This document shows, piece by piece, positions 34,039 to 42,756 of a stretch of 64,000 nucleotides of DNA (position 1 is its first letter; every line of letters starts with the position of its first letter). The notes beneath the pieces are model-generated. The model was given only the letters and a program-made list of their open reading frames with translations. It was not told the DNA's origin and ran no database searches. This DNA is from Shimia sp049116215 (lineage in GTDB: Bacteria > Pseudomonadota > Alphaproteobacteria > Rhodobacterales > Rhodobacteraceae): the NCBI RefSeq assembly GCF_049116215.1, contig NZ_JAGDZB010000005.1, forward strand, positions 124,001 to 188,000. Reading direction: 5' to 3'. A program made the translations under genes and the position numbers.

Positions 34039-35037
34039 TTGCGTTGGGATATTGTGACGACGGCCTTTGAGCCGACTGCGGTGACTTTAGGGTTTCTGGC
34101 GCACCACGTCGATTTAGGGGTAAACAAGATTTGGTTGCATCTGGATGCGCCGAACCCGGAGCTGGAAGATATTGCTGGGGATCATCCAAAAATTCAGATC
34201 ATTAATTGTGATGCCGCTTATTGGGCTGCGAGTTCCAAAGGCAAGCGGCCGTGGGATTTCCGGGTCCGCCAAACCATCAATGCGGATGCGGCAATGGCGC
34301 AGAGTGATGCAGAGTGGATCGCCCATATCGATGCTGACGAATATGTCACCAACACCGATGCCCTGTTTGCCTTCCTGCACGAGCAGCCTGAGGACATTTT
34401 GTCGGTTGTGGTGCGTAACAGCGAAAGGGTGCATCAGCATGGGCAGGTACAGCCTCATATCTTTGCTGGGCTGTTCCGTGTGCCGTTCCCGCCTCGTATT
34501 CATCGGGCCTTGCCGGTGCTCTACGGCAAACATGCGTGTTATTTGCAAAAAGGGCTTGCGGGGTATTGGCACGGGAAAGCAATCACCCGCGTTTCCTCGG
34601 GTTTGCCTCTTGGATTACATCGCGCCAAATTGCCAGCGGGCATATCTGTTCATAAAGGGCAACGCGAGTTTTCAGAGCAAGTGATCTTGCATTTCGATGG
34701 GCTGACCAAGGCGCATTGGCTGGATAAAATGCGCAAAAAGGCGCCGGACGGTAAAGTTTTGAAACCGCACAATCCCGCGCGTATACGACAAGCGCAGGAC
34801 GTTTGGGATAACCGGCAGAACGGCCCGTTTCTGGATGATCTCTATCGGCACGTAAAAGAGATCAGCGGATTTCAGGCGCTGGCGTTGCGCTTGCTGGGGC
34901 GGTTGATAGTCTCTGAGGTGGATGTGCCTGCAAAAATCAAAAAGATCTTCCCAGATGCATATGTGGACTTGTCACCTACGGCCGTGGATGCAGCGCTCAA
35001 AGACATTCAGGATGGGCGGGTGCCCACCGCGTTCTAA
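34039..35037 (+). CDS. Glycosyltransferase family 2-type protein
   Basis: A 332-residue protein of the alpha/beta GT-A fold (PF13704-like): N-terminal RWDIVTTAFEPTAVTLGFLAHHVDLGVNKIWLHLD, then DAEWIAHIDADEYV with the DxD metal/nucleotide-sugar motif (DADE). Substrate not readable. The start is chosen as a TTG at 34039, seven bases after GGAG, because family members begin shortly before this; a TTG at 34015 is also in frame. Could be involved in surface polysaccharide. The gene is isolated, ending before a bidirectional terminator. Confidence 0.7.
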   Translation: MRWDIVTTAFEPTAVTLGFLAHHVDLGVNKIWLHLDAPNPELEDIAGDHPKIQIINCDAAYWAASSKGKRPWDFRVRQTINADAAMAQSDAEWIAHIDADEYVTNTDALFAFLHEQPEDILSVVVRNSERVHQHGQVQPHIFAGLFRVPFPPRIHRALPVLYGKHACYLQKGLAGYWHGKAITRVSSGLPLGLHRAKLPAGISVHKGQREFSEQVILHFDGLTKAHWLDKMRKKAPDGKVLKPHNPARIRQAQDVWDNRQNGPFLDDLYRHVKEISGFQALALRLLGRLIVSEVDVPAKIKKIFPDAYVDLSPTAVDAALKDIQDGRVPTAF

Positions 35038-35042
35038 ACACA

Positions 35043-35070
35043 AAAAAGGCGCCGCAGTGGGCGCCTTTTT
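35043..35070. terminator. Bidirectional terminator between glycosyltransferase and mdh
   Basis: AAAAAGGCGCC (35043-35053) and GGCGCCTTTTT (35060-35070) form a perfect 11-bp stem with a 6-base loop and T-runs on both strands. It ends both converging genes. Confidence 0.95.
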
Positions 35071-35090
35071 CAATTCACTGCAAGCGTGGC

Positions 35091-36053
35091 TTAGGCCAGA
35101 GAGCTGTCGATGCCTTTGCAGGCGTCCACGAGGCCTTTGACGGCGTTCACGGAGGTGTCGAACATTTCCTGCTCATCTTTGTTGAGCTTGATGTTCACAA
35201 TCTTCTCAACACCGCCGGCACCGATCACGGTTGGCACGCCAACATACATGTCTTTCACGCCCAGATCGCCGTCACAGTAAGCGGCACAAGGCAGAACGCG
35301 CTTCTGGTCTTTCAGGTAAGCTTCGGCCATTTCGATGGCGGAGGCCGCTGGAGCGTAGAAGGCGGAGCCGGTTTTCAGCAGGCCCACAATCTCTGCGCCA
35401 CCATCACGGGTACGCTGAACCATTGCGTCCAGTTTTTCCTGCGTGGTCCAGCCCATGTCGATCAGGTCTGGCAGAGGAATACCGGCAACGGTGGAGTAAC
35501 GCACGGAAGGCACCATGGTGTCGCCGTGGCCGCCCAGAACAAAGGCGGTTACGTCACGCATGGAGACGTTGAATTCTTCGGCGAGGAAGTGACGGAAACG
35601 CGCGCTGTCCAGAACGCCTGCCATGCCGCACACTTTGTGAGTTGGCAGGCCGGAGAATTGCTGCAGTGCCCAAACCATCGCGTCCAGCGGGTTGGTGATG
35701 CAAATAACAAAGGCGTCTGGCGCGTTGTCGCGGATGCCTTCGCCAACGGATTTCATCACTTTCAGGTTGATGCCCAGCAGGTCATCGCGGCTCATACCTG
35801 GCTTACGCGCCACACCTGCGGTCACGATGCAGACGTCTGCGCCGGCAATCGCGGAGTAGTCGGAGGTGCCGGACATGGCGGCGTCGATTTTCTCAACGGG
35901 GCCAGATTCTGCGATATCGAGCGCCTTGCCCTGAGGCAGGCCGTCAGCGATGTCAAACAGTACAACGTCACCAAGTTCTTTGATTGCAGCGAGGTGGGCG
36001 AGCGTGCCGCCGATGTTACCTGCGCCGATGAGGGCGATCTTTGGTCGTGCCAT
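35091..36053 (-). CDS. mdh: Malate dehydrogenase
   Basis: A 320-residue LDH/MDH-superfamily enzyme catalysing malate/oxaloacetate interconversion. NAD-binding GAGNIGG at 10-16 with Asp34, substrate arginines Arg83 and Arg89 in VARKPGMSRDDL, Arg152, and catalytic His176 in GGHGD are visible. This is the LDH-like MDH class of alphaproteobacteria. Its promoter region (36054-36275) contains TTGCGCAA and ATTTGCGGCAAAT palindromes and is shared with a divergent lipoprotein gene. Confidence 0.96.
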   Translation of the reverse strand: MARPKIALIGAGNIGGTLAHLAAIKELGDVVLFDIADGLPQGKALDIAESGPVEKIDAAMSGTSDYSAIAGADVCIVTAGVARKPGMSRDDLLGINLKVMKSVGEGIRDNAPDAFVICITNPLDAMVWALQQFSGLPTHKVCGMAGVLDSARFRHFLAEEFNVSMRDVTAFVLGGHGDTMVPSVRYSTVAGIPLPDLIDMGWTTQEKLDAMVQRTRDGGAEIVGLLKTGSAFYAPAASAIEMAEAYLKDQKRVLPCAAYCDGDLGVKDMYVGVPTVIGAGGVEKIVNIKLNKDEQEMFDTSVNAVKGLVDACKGIDSSLA

Positions 36054-36181
36054 GGGATCAGTCTCCGGTCCGGTTGATTATCGGGGGGTGGCTTAAGTCG
36101 TATTTGGCGTTGACGCAAGTGTTTGAAGCCGGAGCCCCGTCAGTCGGCGGAGAAGTGAACATGGATAAGGTGTGAAATTTC

Positions 36182-36224
36182 TTGCGCAATTTGTAGGGTT
36201 TGGTGCGCTTGATTTGCGGCAAAT
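36182..36224. promoter_or_regulatory. TTGCGCAA and ATTTGCGGCAAAT palindromes, mdh/lipoprotein divergent region
   Basis: TTGCGCAA (36182-36189) is a perfect 8-bp palindrome and ATTTGCGGCAAAT (36212-36224) is a perfect 6+1+6 inverted repeat. They are 23 bp apart between divergent mdh and the SHOCT-type lipoprotein. Operator function is inferred. Confidence 0.5.
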
Positions 36225-36275
36225 CCTGTGAGTAGATGGCGGGCATAAATCACAGGCTTCTTTGAGGACCAAAAA

Positions 36276-36479
36276 ATGAAAACAACCATGAAAACCCTGA
36301 TGGCACTGACGTTGGTGGCCATGACAGTGTCCGCGTGCGGCGGTGGCAATGCGACAACAAACGTACAAGCCGTGAGCGTTGGCGACCAACTTGCTTCTTT
36401 GGAGAAGGCCTATGCAGAAGGGCTGGTGACAGACAAAGAATACAAAGATCAGCGCAAGAAGATTCTTGACGGGAAGTGA
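36276..36479 (+). CDS. Small SHOCT-type lipoprotein
   Basis: A 67-residue lipoprotein: MKTTMKTLMALTLVAMTVSAC with lipobox VSAC (Cys21), a short Gly/Ala linker, then a C-terminal SHOCT-like helix pair (GDQLASLEKAYAEGLVTDKEYKDQRKKIL). SHOCT helices usually mediate oligomerisation. A terminator follows at 36524. Single-gene unit divergent from mdh. Confidence 0.85.
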   Translation: MKTTMKTLMALTLVAMTVSACGGGNATTNVQAVSVGDQLASLEKAYAEGLVTDKEYKDQRKKILDGK

Positions 36480-36523
36480 TCGCACTTACGCTGCTTCGCA
36501 GCATGAGTGGCTGGAAATTTCAG

Positions 36524-36552
36524 CAGGCGCAGCAACGGCTGCGCCTGTTTTT
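36524..36552 (+). terminator. Terminator abutting the next start codon
   Basis: CAGGCGCAGC (36524-36533) and GCTGCGCCTG (36538-36547) form a perfect 10-bp stem with an AACG loop and TTTTT after it. It ends two bases before the TauE ATG. A smaller hairpin precedes it (GCTGC/GCAGC, about 36490-36503). Confidence 0.9.
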
Positions 36553-36554
36553 CG

Positions 36555-37295
36555 ATGACTGATTCTCTCACATTCTGGATGCTGGCGCCGATTGCGGTGT
36601 TGTTTGCTGGTGTGTCCAAAGCGGGTTTTGGCTCTGGTGCGGCTTTTGCCAGCGCGGCGGTGCTGGCGCTCATCCTGCCGCCGACGCAGGCGTTGGGGCT
36701 GATGTTACCCTTGTTGATGTTGGTTGATTTGGCGACGTTGCGGCCGTTTTGGGGAAAGTGGTACTGGCCCGAGGCGCGGGTGCTGATTCTGGGCGGATTG
36801 CCAGGTGTTGCGGGCGGTGTTGCACTGTTTCGCGTGGCCAATGATGACGTGCTTCGACTGTTGATTGGCGCTGTGTCTCTTGGCTTTGTGATTTGGCAAC
36901 TGTGGCCGCGGGCGCAAGCACGGAAAAAGATGCCTGTACGGGCCGGATTGCTCGCGGGGGCCGTGGCCGGGTTTACCAGCTTTGTCAGCCACGCAGGCGG
37001 TCCACCAGCGGCCGTGTATTTGTTGTCGCGGGGAATGAACAAAACCGCGTTTCAGGCCACCACGGTTTTGGTGTTCTGGGCGATCAATATCGCAAAATTT
37101 GTACCCTATGCGTTTCTCGGGGTGTTTACCGCCGAGACCCTGCGCGCGGGTGCTCTATTGGCACCATTCGCTCTGCTAGGGGCCTGGGTGGGTGTGAAGT
37201 TGCATCACGCCGTTTCGGAGCGGGTCTTTTTTGCGTTGACCTATACGCTCCTGTCGATCACCGGCGTGACGCTGATTTGCAACGCGCTTTTCTAA
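36555..37295 (+). CDS. TauE/SafE-family membrane transporter
   Basis: A 246-residue membrane protein with about seven to eight hydrophobic helices, including the SKAGFGSGAAFASAAVLALILPP and SFVSHAGGPPAAVYLLSRG segments characteristic of TauE/SafE permeases of sulfonates or sulfite/other anions; the substrate is not readable. The ATG at 36555 has no ribosome site and comes directly after a terminator hairpin, which is odd; a GTG at 36507 would read through the hairpin. It converges on a small secreted-protein gene, 12 bp between stops. Confidence 0.82.
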   Translation: MTDSLTFWMLAPIAVLFAGVSKAGFGSGAAFASAAVLALILPPTQALGLMLPLLMLVDLATLRPFWGKWYWPEARVLILGGLPGVAGGVALFRVANDDVLRLLIGAVSLGFVIWQLWPRAQARKKMPVRAGLLAGAVAGFTSFVSHAGGPPAAVYLLSRGMNKTAFQATTVLVFWAINIAKFVPYAFLGVFTAETLRAGALLAPFALLGAWVGVKLHHAVSERVFFALTYTLLSITGVTLICNALF

Positions 37296-37307
37296 GGGCG
37301 TGTGACA

Positions 37308-37625
37308 TCAGGCGTCGTCACCTTTGGCCGGCAGAGCTTCGGCAAGCTTTTCATACGATTGGCCGGTCGCCATCAGACATGTAGAGCCATTTGGCATGGT
37401 GACGGTGATGGTCCAGCTGCCGGAATCTTCGGAAGCAAAAATCTCCACCATGGAGCCCTGTGTGCCAAGACCAAGCGCCTGACGGGATTCCCCGTACTTC
37501 TGCGCCAGACGTTCCACAACCAGGTCGCGGGTGGCGCAATGTTGCATGTTCTGTGCCTGGGCGATTGAGGTGGCGCAGATCGAAAGGCCAAGACCGGCCG
37601 TCAGGGTCAAAAAAGTGCGTTTCAT
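37308..37625 (-). CDS. Small secreted protein of unknown function
   Basis: A 105-residue protein with a signal peptide (MKRTFLTLTAGLGLSICATSIAQA, cleavage after AQA) and a mature 80 residues with two cysteines (HCATRDLVVERLAQKYGE; GSTCLMATGQSYEKLAEAL) that may form a disulfide. GAGAGGA precedes the ATG. The mature N-terminal HCATRD...YGE and the middle GSWTITVTMPNG resemble small periplasmic inhibitor-like folds, but I do not recognise a family. Confidence 0.7.
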   Translation of the reverse strand: MKRTFLTLTAGLGLSICATSIAQAQNMQHCATRDLVVERLAQKYGESRQALGLGTQGSMVEIFASEDSGSWTITVTMPNGSTCLMATGQSYEKLAEALPAKGDDA

Positions 37626-37939
37626 GTGGTATCCTCTCATTAAGAAGGCATGTGCGCGCCTTTCGCACGCCATGGATGTTAAAGCTCTCGCCTCTTCTTA
37701 TGATCGCGGTCCTTTTGAACCGTCTTTGCGTTCCTCCCACAGGAAGCGATAGGGTTAATGTGCACAGGTTTTCGCCAAAAAAAGGTTAACGTAACGATCT
37801 AATTGTTTCGGCTTGAGCAACAGAGCCTCATAGGCCTTGAAAAGATTGGGTTCTTTTTTCTGCGATGCGGCAAAATTGCGCTTGAAGTTTTCTGAGAAAA
37901 ATGCCCCTCTCTGCGCAACATAATTGCGGAGAGAGTGTC
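37626..37939. other. Divergent promoter region of the malyl-CoA-family gene
   Basis: Gene-free 314 bp between the secreted-protein gene and the malyl-CoA-family gene. Contains GCGGCAAAATTGCGC around 37867-37881, a TTTTCTGAGAAAA inverted repeat (37888-37900) and the large inverted repeat at 37907-37935. No small ORF is supported. Confidence 0.65.
37907..37935. promoter_or_regulatory. 12-bp inverted repeat overlapping a ribosome binding site
   Basis: Left arm 37907-37918 (CTCTCTGCGCAA), 5-base spacer, right arm 37924-37935 (TTGCGGAGAGAG): reverse complements except one position. It ends 4 bp before the ATG, covers the GGAGAGAG ribosome site, and contains the TTGCG/CGCAA core. Either an operator or a translation-controlling hairpin. 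Confidence 0.7.
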
Positions 37940-38794
<855 letters not shown>

Positions 38795-38833
38795 CTCTTA
38801 CCCCACAACCAAATAATCCAGCGAGGGAGCGAG

Positions 38834-39385
38834 ATGACATTATTGGTTCTTGGGGTTCTACTTTGGGCCGGGGCCCATTTTTTTAAGCGGGCCATGCCGG
38901 ATGTGCGCGAGTCGATGGGCGACAAAGGCAGAGGGCTCATGGCCGTTTTGCTCGTTGCGTCGATTGTGCTCATGGTGATCGGCTATAAGGCCGCGCCAGT
39001 GGAAGACGTTTTGTGGGTGGCGCCAAGTTTTGCCAAACACATCAACAATCTGGCGGTGTTGGTGGCGATCTTCCTGATGAGCCCGGCTCCGCGCAAAGGC
39101 AAACTGTTTAACGGGATGCGACACCCGATGTTGATCGGGTTTGCTTTATGGGCAGGGGCCCACCTGTGGGTCAACGGAGATATGCCGTCGCTGATCCTGT
39201 TTGGCGGCCTGTTGGTTTGGGCGCTTGCCGAGATTGTGGTGATCAACAAAGCCGAAGGGCCTTGGACGCCAACAGAGAGCGGCAGCATTGCCAAAGATGG
39301 CATGTTTTTTGTTGCCTCCATCATCCTTATGGGGGTGATCGGGTACATTCACGGGCTGGTCGGTCCTAACCCTTTTGGAGGCTAA
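38834..39385 (+). CDS. NnrU-like inner-membrane protein
   Basis: A 183-residue protein with five or six hydrophobic segments: LLVLGVLLWAGAHFF, GLMAVLLVASIVLMVIGY, LAVLVAIFLM, MLIGFALWAGAHLWV, LILFGGLLVWALAEIVVI and FFVASIILMGVIGYIHGL. The GAHFFKRAMP and RHPMLIGFALWAGAHL blocks match the NnrU group (linked to nitrite/NO respiration genes in other bacteria). No nitrogen-oxide gene is nearby, so that role is doubtful here. It follows mcl2 by 39 bp and overlaps nothing; a ribosome site GGGAGCGAG precedes the start. Confidence 0.8.
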   Translation: MTLLVLGVLLWAGAHFFKRAMPDVRESMGDKGRGLMAVLLVASIVLMVIGYKAAPVEDVLWVAPSFAKHINNLAVLVAIFLMSPAPRKGKLFNGMRHPMLIGFALWAGAHLWVNGDMPSLILFGGLLVWALAEIVVINKAEGPWTPTESGSIAKDGMFFVASIILMGVIGYIHGLVGPNPFGG

Positions 39386-39389
39386 AGAC

Positions 39390-39593
39390 ATGAAACTTTA
39401 CCGTTTTCTATCTGAAGAAGACACATCGGCGTTTTGTCACAAGGTGACGGACGCGCTTAACAAGGGGTGGGAGCTGTATGGCTCCCCGACACAGACCTTT
39501 TGTCACAAGACCGGCGTGATGCGCTGCGGTCAATCTGTGGTGAAAGAAGTGGAGGGCACTTACACCCCGGAGACCAAACTGGGAGAACACTAA
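39390..39593 (+). CDS. DUF1737 small protein
   Basis: A 67-residue protein (MKLYRFLSEEDTSAFCHKVTDALNKGWELYGSPTQTF, then a Cys-containing C-terminal half). The FLSEEDTSAFCHKVTDALNKGWELYG block matches DUF1737, a family with no established function. GGAGG lies 9 bases before the ATG. Its TAA stop and the mch ATG share one base, so translation is likely coupled. Note two cysteines (HKVTD-CH; HKTGVMRCG). Confidence 0.8.
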   Translation: MKLYRFLSEEDTSAFCHKVTDALNKGWELYGSPTQTFCHKTGVMRCGQSVVKEVEGTYTPETKLGEH

Positions 39594-40624
39594 TGGCCAA
39601 GACCAATCCGGGCCGGTTTTTTGAAGACTACACACTCGGTCAAGTGATCGAACACGCGGTGCCACGCACCGTGGGGGCAGGGGAGCGGGCGTTGTATCAT
39701 GCGCTTTACCCCGCGCGTCACGCTTTGTATTCGAGTGACGAGTTTGCGCGCACCTCTGGTCTGCCACAATCGCCGCTGGATGATCTGGCGGCATTCCATG
39801 TGGTGTTTGGCAAAACGGTTCCGGATGTGTCGCTCAATGCGGTTGCAAACCTCGGCTATGCCGAGGGGCGCTGGCTGAAGCCTGTGTATGCTGGCGACAC
39901 GTTGCGCAGCGCGTCCGAAGTGATTGGTCTGAAACAGAACTCCAATGGCAAAACCGGTGTGGTTTATGTGCGCACACGTGGCATGAACCAGCGGGACGAA
40001 GTTGTCATGGAATATGTGCGCTGGGTCATGGTGCGCAAACGTGACGTGGACGCGCCGGCACCTGAGACTGTGGTACCGGAGCTGTCCAAAGTGATTGATC
40101 CAGCTGATTTGGTGATCCCGGACGGGCTGAATTTCACCGGCTATGATTTTGCACAGGCGGGCGAAGCCCATCGCTGGGGGGATTATGAGGTTGGGGAGAC
40201 CATTGATCACGTTGACGGTGTGACGCTGGAAGAAGCGGAACACATGATGGCGACACGTTTGTGGCAGAACACCGCCAAAGTACACTTTGACGCCACCTTC
40301 CGTCCGGACGGGCAGCGCTTGATCTATGGCGGGCACATCATTTCGCTGGCGCGGGCGCTAAGCTTCAACGGGTTGGCCAATGCGCAAATGATTGTTGGCC
40401 TGAATGGCGGAGCGCATGCCAACCCGGCGTTCTCTGGCCTGACTGTGAAAGCGTGGTCAGAAGTGCTGGACAAGGCTGAGACTTCGGCACCCGGTGTGGG
40501 CGCAATCCGTCTGCGTTTGGTGGCAACCAAAGGTGGGGAGCCGTTTGCGCTGAAAGGCGAAGATGGAAAATACCAGCCGGATGTGCTGCTTGATCTTGAC
40601 TACTGGGCGCTGATGCCGATGTGA
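39593..40624 (+). CDS. mch: Mesaconyl-CoA hydratase (beta-methylmalyl-CoA dehydratase)
   Basis: A 343-residue double MaoC/hotdog hydratase, the same length as R. sphaeroides Mch, which interconverts beta-methylmalyl-CoA and mesaconyl-CoA in the ethylmalonyl-CoA pathway. Visible: NPGRFFEDYTLGQVIEHAVPRTV at the N-terminus, and GAHANPAFSGLTVKA and RLIYGGHIISLARALSFNGL in the second hotdog half. Start overlaps the DUF1737 stop by one base. Cytoplasmic. The next gene, a DUF4344 protein, overlaps its stop by four bases. Confidence 0.92.
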   Translation: MAKTNPGRFFEDYTLGQVIEHAVPRTVGAGERALYHALYPARHALYSSDEFARTSGLPQSPLDDLAAFHVVFGKTVPDVSLNAVANLGYAEGRWLKPVYAGDTLRSASEVIGLKQNSNGKTGVVYVRTRGMNQRDEVVMEYVRWVMVRKRDVDAPAPETVVPELSKVIDPADLVIPDGLNFTGYDFAQAGEAHRWGDYEVGETIDHVDGVTLEEAEHMMATRLWQNTAKVHFDATFRPDGQRLIYGGHIISLARALSFNGLANAQMIVGLNGGAHANPAFSGLTVKAWSEVLDKAETSAPGVGAIRLRLVATKGGEPFALKGEDGKYQPDVLLDLDYWALMPM

Positions 40625-41385
40625 TCGGTTTCATGTTGAGACCACTTTGCACCGCCGCCGCGCTTGCTTTGGCCTGTCCCGCACAGGCCGAGCTCTCCTT
40701 TGACACCACCAGCGATGACACCATTGCGTATGTCGAAAGCAACTTGCTTGGGATTTTTTATCATGAGCTGGGGCACGCGCTGATCGACATTCTTGGATTG
40801 CCAATTTTTGGGCAAGAAGAGGATGCCGCGGATGTGCTGTCGATCTTTTTGATCGATGCTTTCTATGAAGAAGAGAGCGCAGTGCAGTTGGCTTACGATG
40901 CGGCCTTTGGCTTCCTCGGGGAAGCTGAGGCCAATTCTGAGATCGCCTTCTGGGATGTGCATGGTCCGGATTTGCAGCGCTACTACAATACCGTGTGTTT
41001 GTTTTATGGGGCCAATCCGGAGGAGCGTGACGATGTTGCGCAAGACTTGGGATTACCAGAAGAACGGGCTGAATATTGTCCAGAGGAGTATGATCAAGCG
41101 GCGCAAAGTTGGGGTGGCGTGCTCGATGAGATTGTGCATGACGAAGGCGGGAAGACGCTTGCGCTGGGCGATTTCGAGTTAGACAGCGATGGTGGCTCTC
41201 TGACGGCGGAGGTTGTGCGGGCCGAGATCGAGGCGCTGAATCAAGAGTTCCGTCTGCCAGAAGATTTGTTGATTTCGGTGATCCCCTGTGGGGAGGCCAA
41301 CGCTTATTATGATCCGCAACGTGTTGAGATTGTGATGTGCACCGAGTTTGCCGACGCGTTGGTGGAAATGGCGCCACAGATGTGA
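40621..41385 (+). CDS. DUF4344 putative metallopeptidase (secreted)
   Basis: A 254-residue protein with a signal peptide (about residues 1-23, LRPLCTAAALALACPAQA) and the zinc motif HELGH: His48, Glu49, His52, in FYHELGHALID. The rest is acidic with several cysteines (VCLFYG, YCPEEY, IPCGEA, VMCTEF). Matches DUF4344, a metallopeptidase-like family without known substrate; proteolytic activity is inferred from the motif. GTG start overlaps the mch stop by 4 bp (a later ATG at 40633 is also possible). Confidence 0.82.
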   Translation: MIGFMLRPLCTAAALALACPAQAELSFDTTSDDTIAYVESNLLGIFYHELGHALIDILGLPIFGQEEDAADVLSIFLIDAFYEEESAVQLAYDAAFGFLGEAEANSEIAFWDVHGPDLQRYYNTVCLFYGANPEERDDVAQDLGLPEERAEYCPEEYDQAAQSWGGVLDEIVHDEGGKTLALGDFELDSDGGSLTAEVVRAEIEALNQEFRLPEDLLISVIPCGEANAYYDPQRVEIVMCTEFADALVEMAPQM

Positions 41386-41437
41386 GCCACACAAGGACGT
41401 GACAGGATTTTTCCGCGACCTGCGGTAAGGTGGCTGT

Positions 41438-42103
41438 ATGATTGTGCGTCTTTGTCTCTTTGTTTTCCTTTGTGGTCAGGTGCCTATGGCGCGCGCCTGT
41501 GATCTGGCGCTTCTGTTGGCGGTGGATGTGTCCGGCAGTGTGGATGCCACAGAGTACAACATTCAAATGCAGGGGCTTTCCGCTGGTCTGCGCGATGGCG
41601 TGGTTGTTGAGGCGTTGATCAAAGCTGAGGCGGCGGTGGCAGTGATGCAGTGGACCGGGGCGGATCGGCAGGTGATGTCAGTGCCGTGGATGCGCGTGCG
41701 CAATGGTGCGGAGGCTGAGGCCTTGGCGGCCGCGGTGGACACAGCGCAGCGCGGCTGGCGCAGATATTCCACAGCGATTGGCGATGCATTGACCCGGGCG
41801 GCCGTGGAATTTGAGGCCGGTCCCAAGTGTCACAGGATGGTGTTGGACGTGTCAGGCGACGGGCCTTCAAATGAGGGAAGCACCCCTGAAACTGGCAGAA
41901 AACGTCTTGGCCAGATGGGCGTGACGGTGAATGGCCTGGTCATCGAAACCGAAGATGATGATCTCACCGGATACTATTGGGAAAATGTGATCACAGGACC
42001 CGGGGCGTTTGTTGTGACCGCAAATGGGTTTGAGGAATATCCCAAAAGGATTCGGCAAAAGCTGATGCGGGAGGTCGCCCAACAGCTTTCGCAGCTTCGC
42101 TGA
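41438..42103 (+). CDS. DUF1194 von Willebrand factor A-domain protein
   Basis: A 221-residue secreted protein: signal peptide MIVRLCLFVFLCGQVPMARA, then DLALLLAVDVSGSVDATEYNIQ with the MIDAS motif DVSGS at 30-34 and later metal-ion-site acidic residues (DVSGDGPSNEG). This is DUF1194, a vWA-type domain of unknown partner. Starts 52 bp after the DUF4344 stop on the same strand, so possibly part of the same transcript. A TGTGATCACA lies inside the coding region (41986-41995). Confidence 0.8.
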   Translation: MIVRLCLFVFLCGQVPMARACDLALLLAVDVSGSVDATEYNIQMQGLSAGLRDGVVVEALIKAEAAVAVMQWTGADRQVMSVPWMRVRNGAEAEALAAAVDTAQRGWRRYSTAIGDALTRAAVEFEAGPKCHRMVLDVSGDGPSNEGSTPETGRKRLGQMGVTVNGLVIETEDDDLTGYYWENVITGPGAFVVTANGFEEYPKRIRQKLMREVAQQLSQLR

Positions 42104-42216
42104 GACCCGTACATGTATCCCAGTTTGTGAGCGCAAACATACTTAGGGGGCATGCCGACAGAGGATTCACTGTGATTGCGGGAAATTTTTCCGACAAAAA
42201 GACTCTTTGGTGCATG

Positions 42217-42246
42217 TGTGATCACAATTAAAAAAGCGTGATCACA
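42217..42246. promoter_or_regulatory. Paired TGTGATCACA-type palindromes upstream of sdhC
   Basis: TGTGATCACA (42217-42226) and CGTGATCACA (42237-42246), centres 20 bp apart, about 115-145 bp before the sdhC ATG. The same element, with 21-bp spacing, lies upstream of sucC. Likely a shared operator for TCA genes; regulator unknown. Confidence 0.75.
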
Positions 42247-42361
42247 AATGCGGAAAAATCCGTGGCATTGCACCAAAAAACCATGACATTTTGGGTATTG
42301 AAACCGTGACAAGGTGCAAAAAAGAGGTAAAACGATTTCAGCTAACCTGAAAGGAGCCAAT

Positions 42362-42745
42362 ATGGCCGATGTCAATCGGGGCAACCGCCCGCTTTCGCCT
42401 CATTTGAGTATTTACCGTCCGCAGATGACCTCCGCGTCGTCAATCATGGTTCGCATCAGTGGTATCGGCGTGCTGGGTGTGGCCCTCTTTGTTGTGTGGT
42501 GGCTTCTGGCCGCAGCAACCTCTGAGAGTGCTTTCGCCGGCATCGATGGTTTCATGCGCAGCTGGTTTGGCGGACTTCTGCTTACTGCCGGGGCCTGGGG
42601 CCTGTGGTACCACACGCTTGGCCGTCTGCGTCACGTGATCTGGGATCTGGGCTATTGCTGGAACGTGAAAACGTCTGAACGCATGGGCTTGGGCATGTTT
42701 GTTGGTGCAACCGTGCTGACCGTCATCACTGTGATTGCGGTGTAA
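42362..42745 (+). CDS. sdhC: Succinate dehydrogenase cytochrome b556 subunit
   Basis: A 127-residue membrane anchor with three transmembrane helices (MVRISGIGVLGVALFVVWWLL; FGGLLLTAGAWGLWYHTLG; LGMFVGATVLTVITVIAV). SPHLSIYRPQ at the N-terminus is the family signature, and the histidine in LWYHTLGRLRHVIWD is the likely haem ligand. AAAGGAG ribosome site before ATG. First gene of sdh operon; contributes haem b and quinone site. Confidence 0.95.
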   Translation: MADVNRGNRPLSPHLSIYRPQMTSASSIMVRISGIGVLGVALFVVWWLLAAATSESAFAGIDGFMRSWFGGLLLTAGAWGLWYHTLGRLRHVIWDLGYCWNVKTSERMGLGMFVGATVLTVITVIAV

Positions 42746-42756
42746 GGAGAGACAAG

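Noticed and set aside
41986..41995. TGTGATCACA inside the DUF1194 gene
   Set aside because: Encoded as valine-isoleucine-threonine codons, single and in coding DNA; kept only as a possible auxiliary site in the sdh finding, not as a separate operator.
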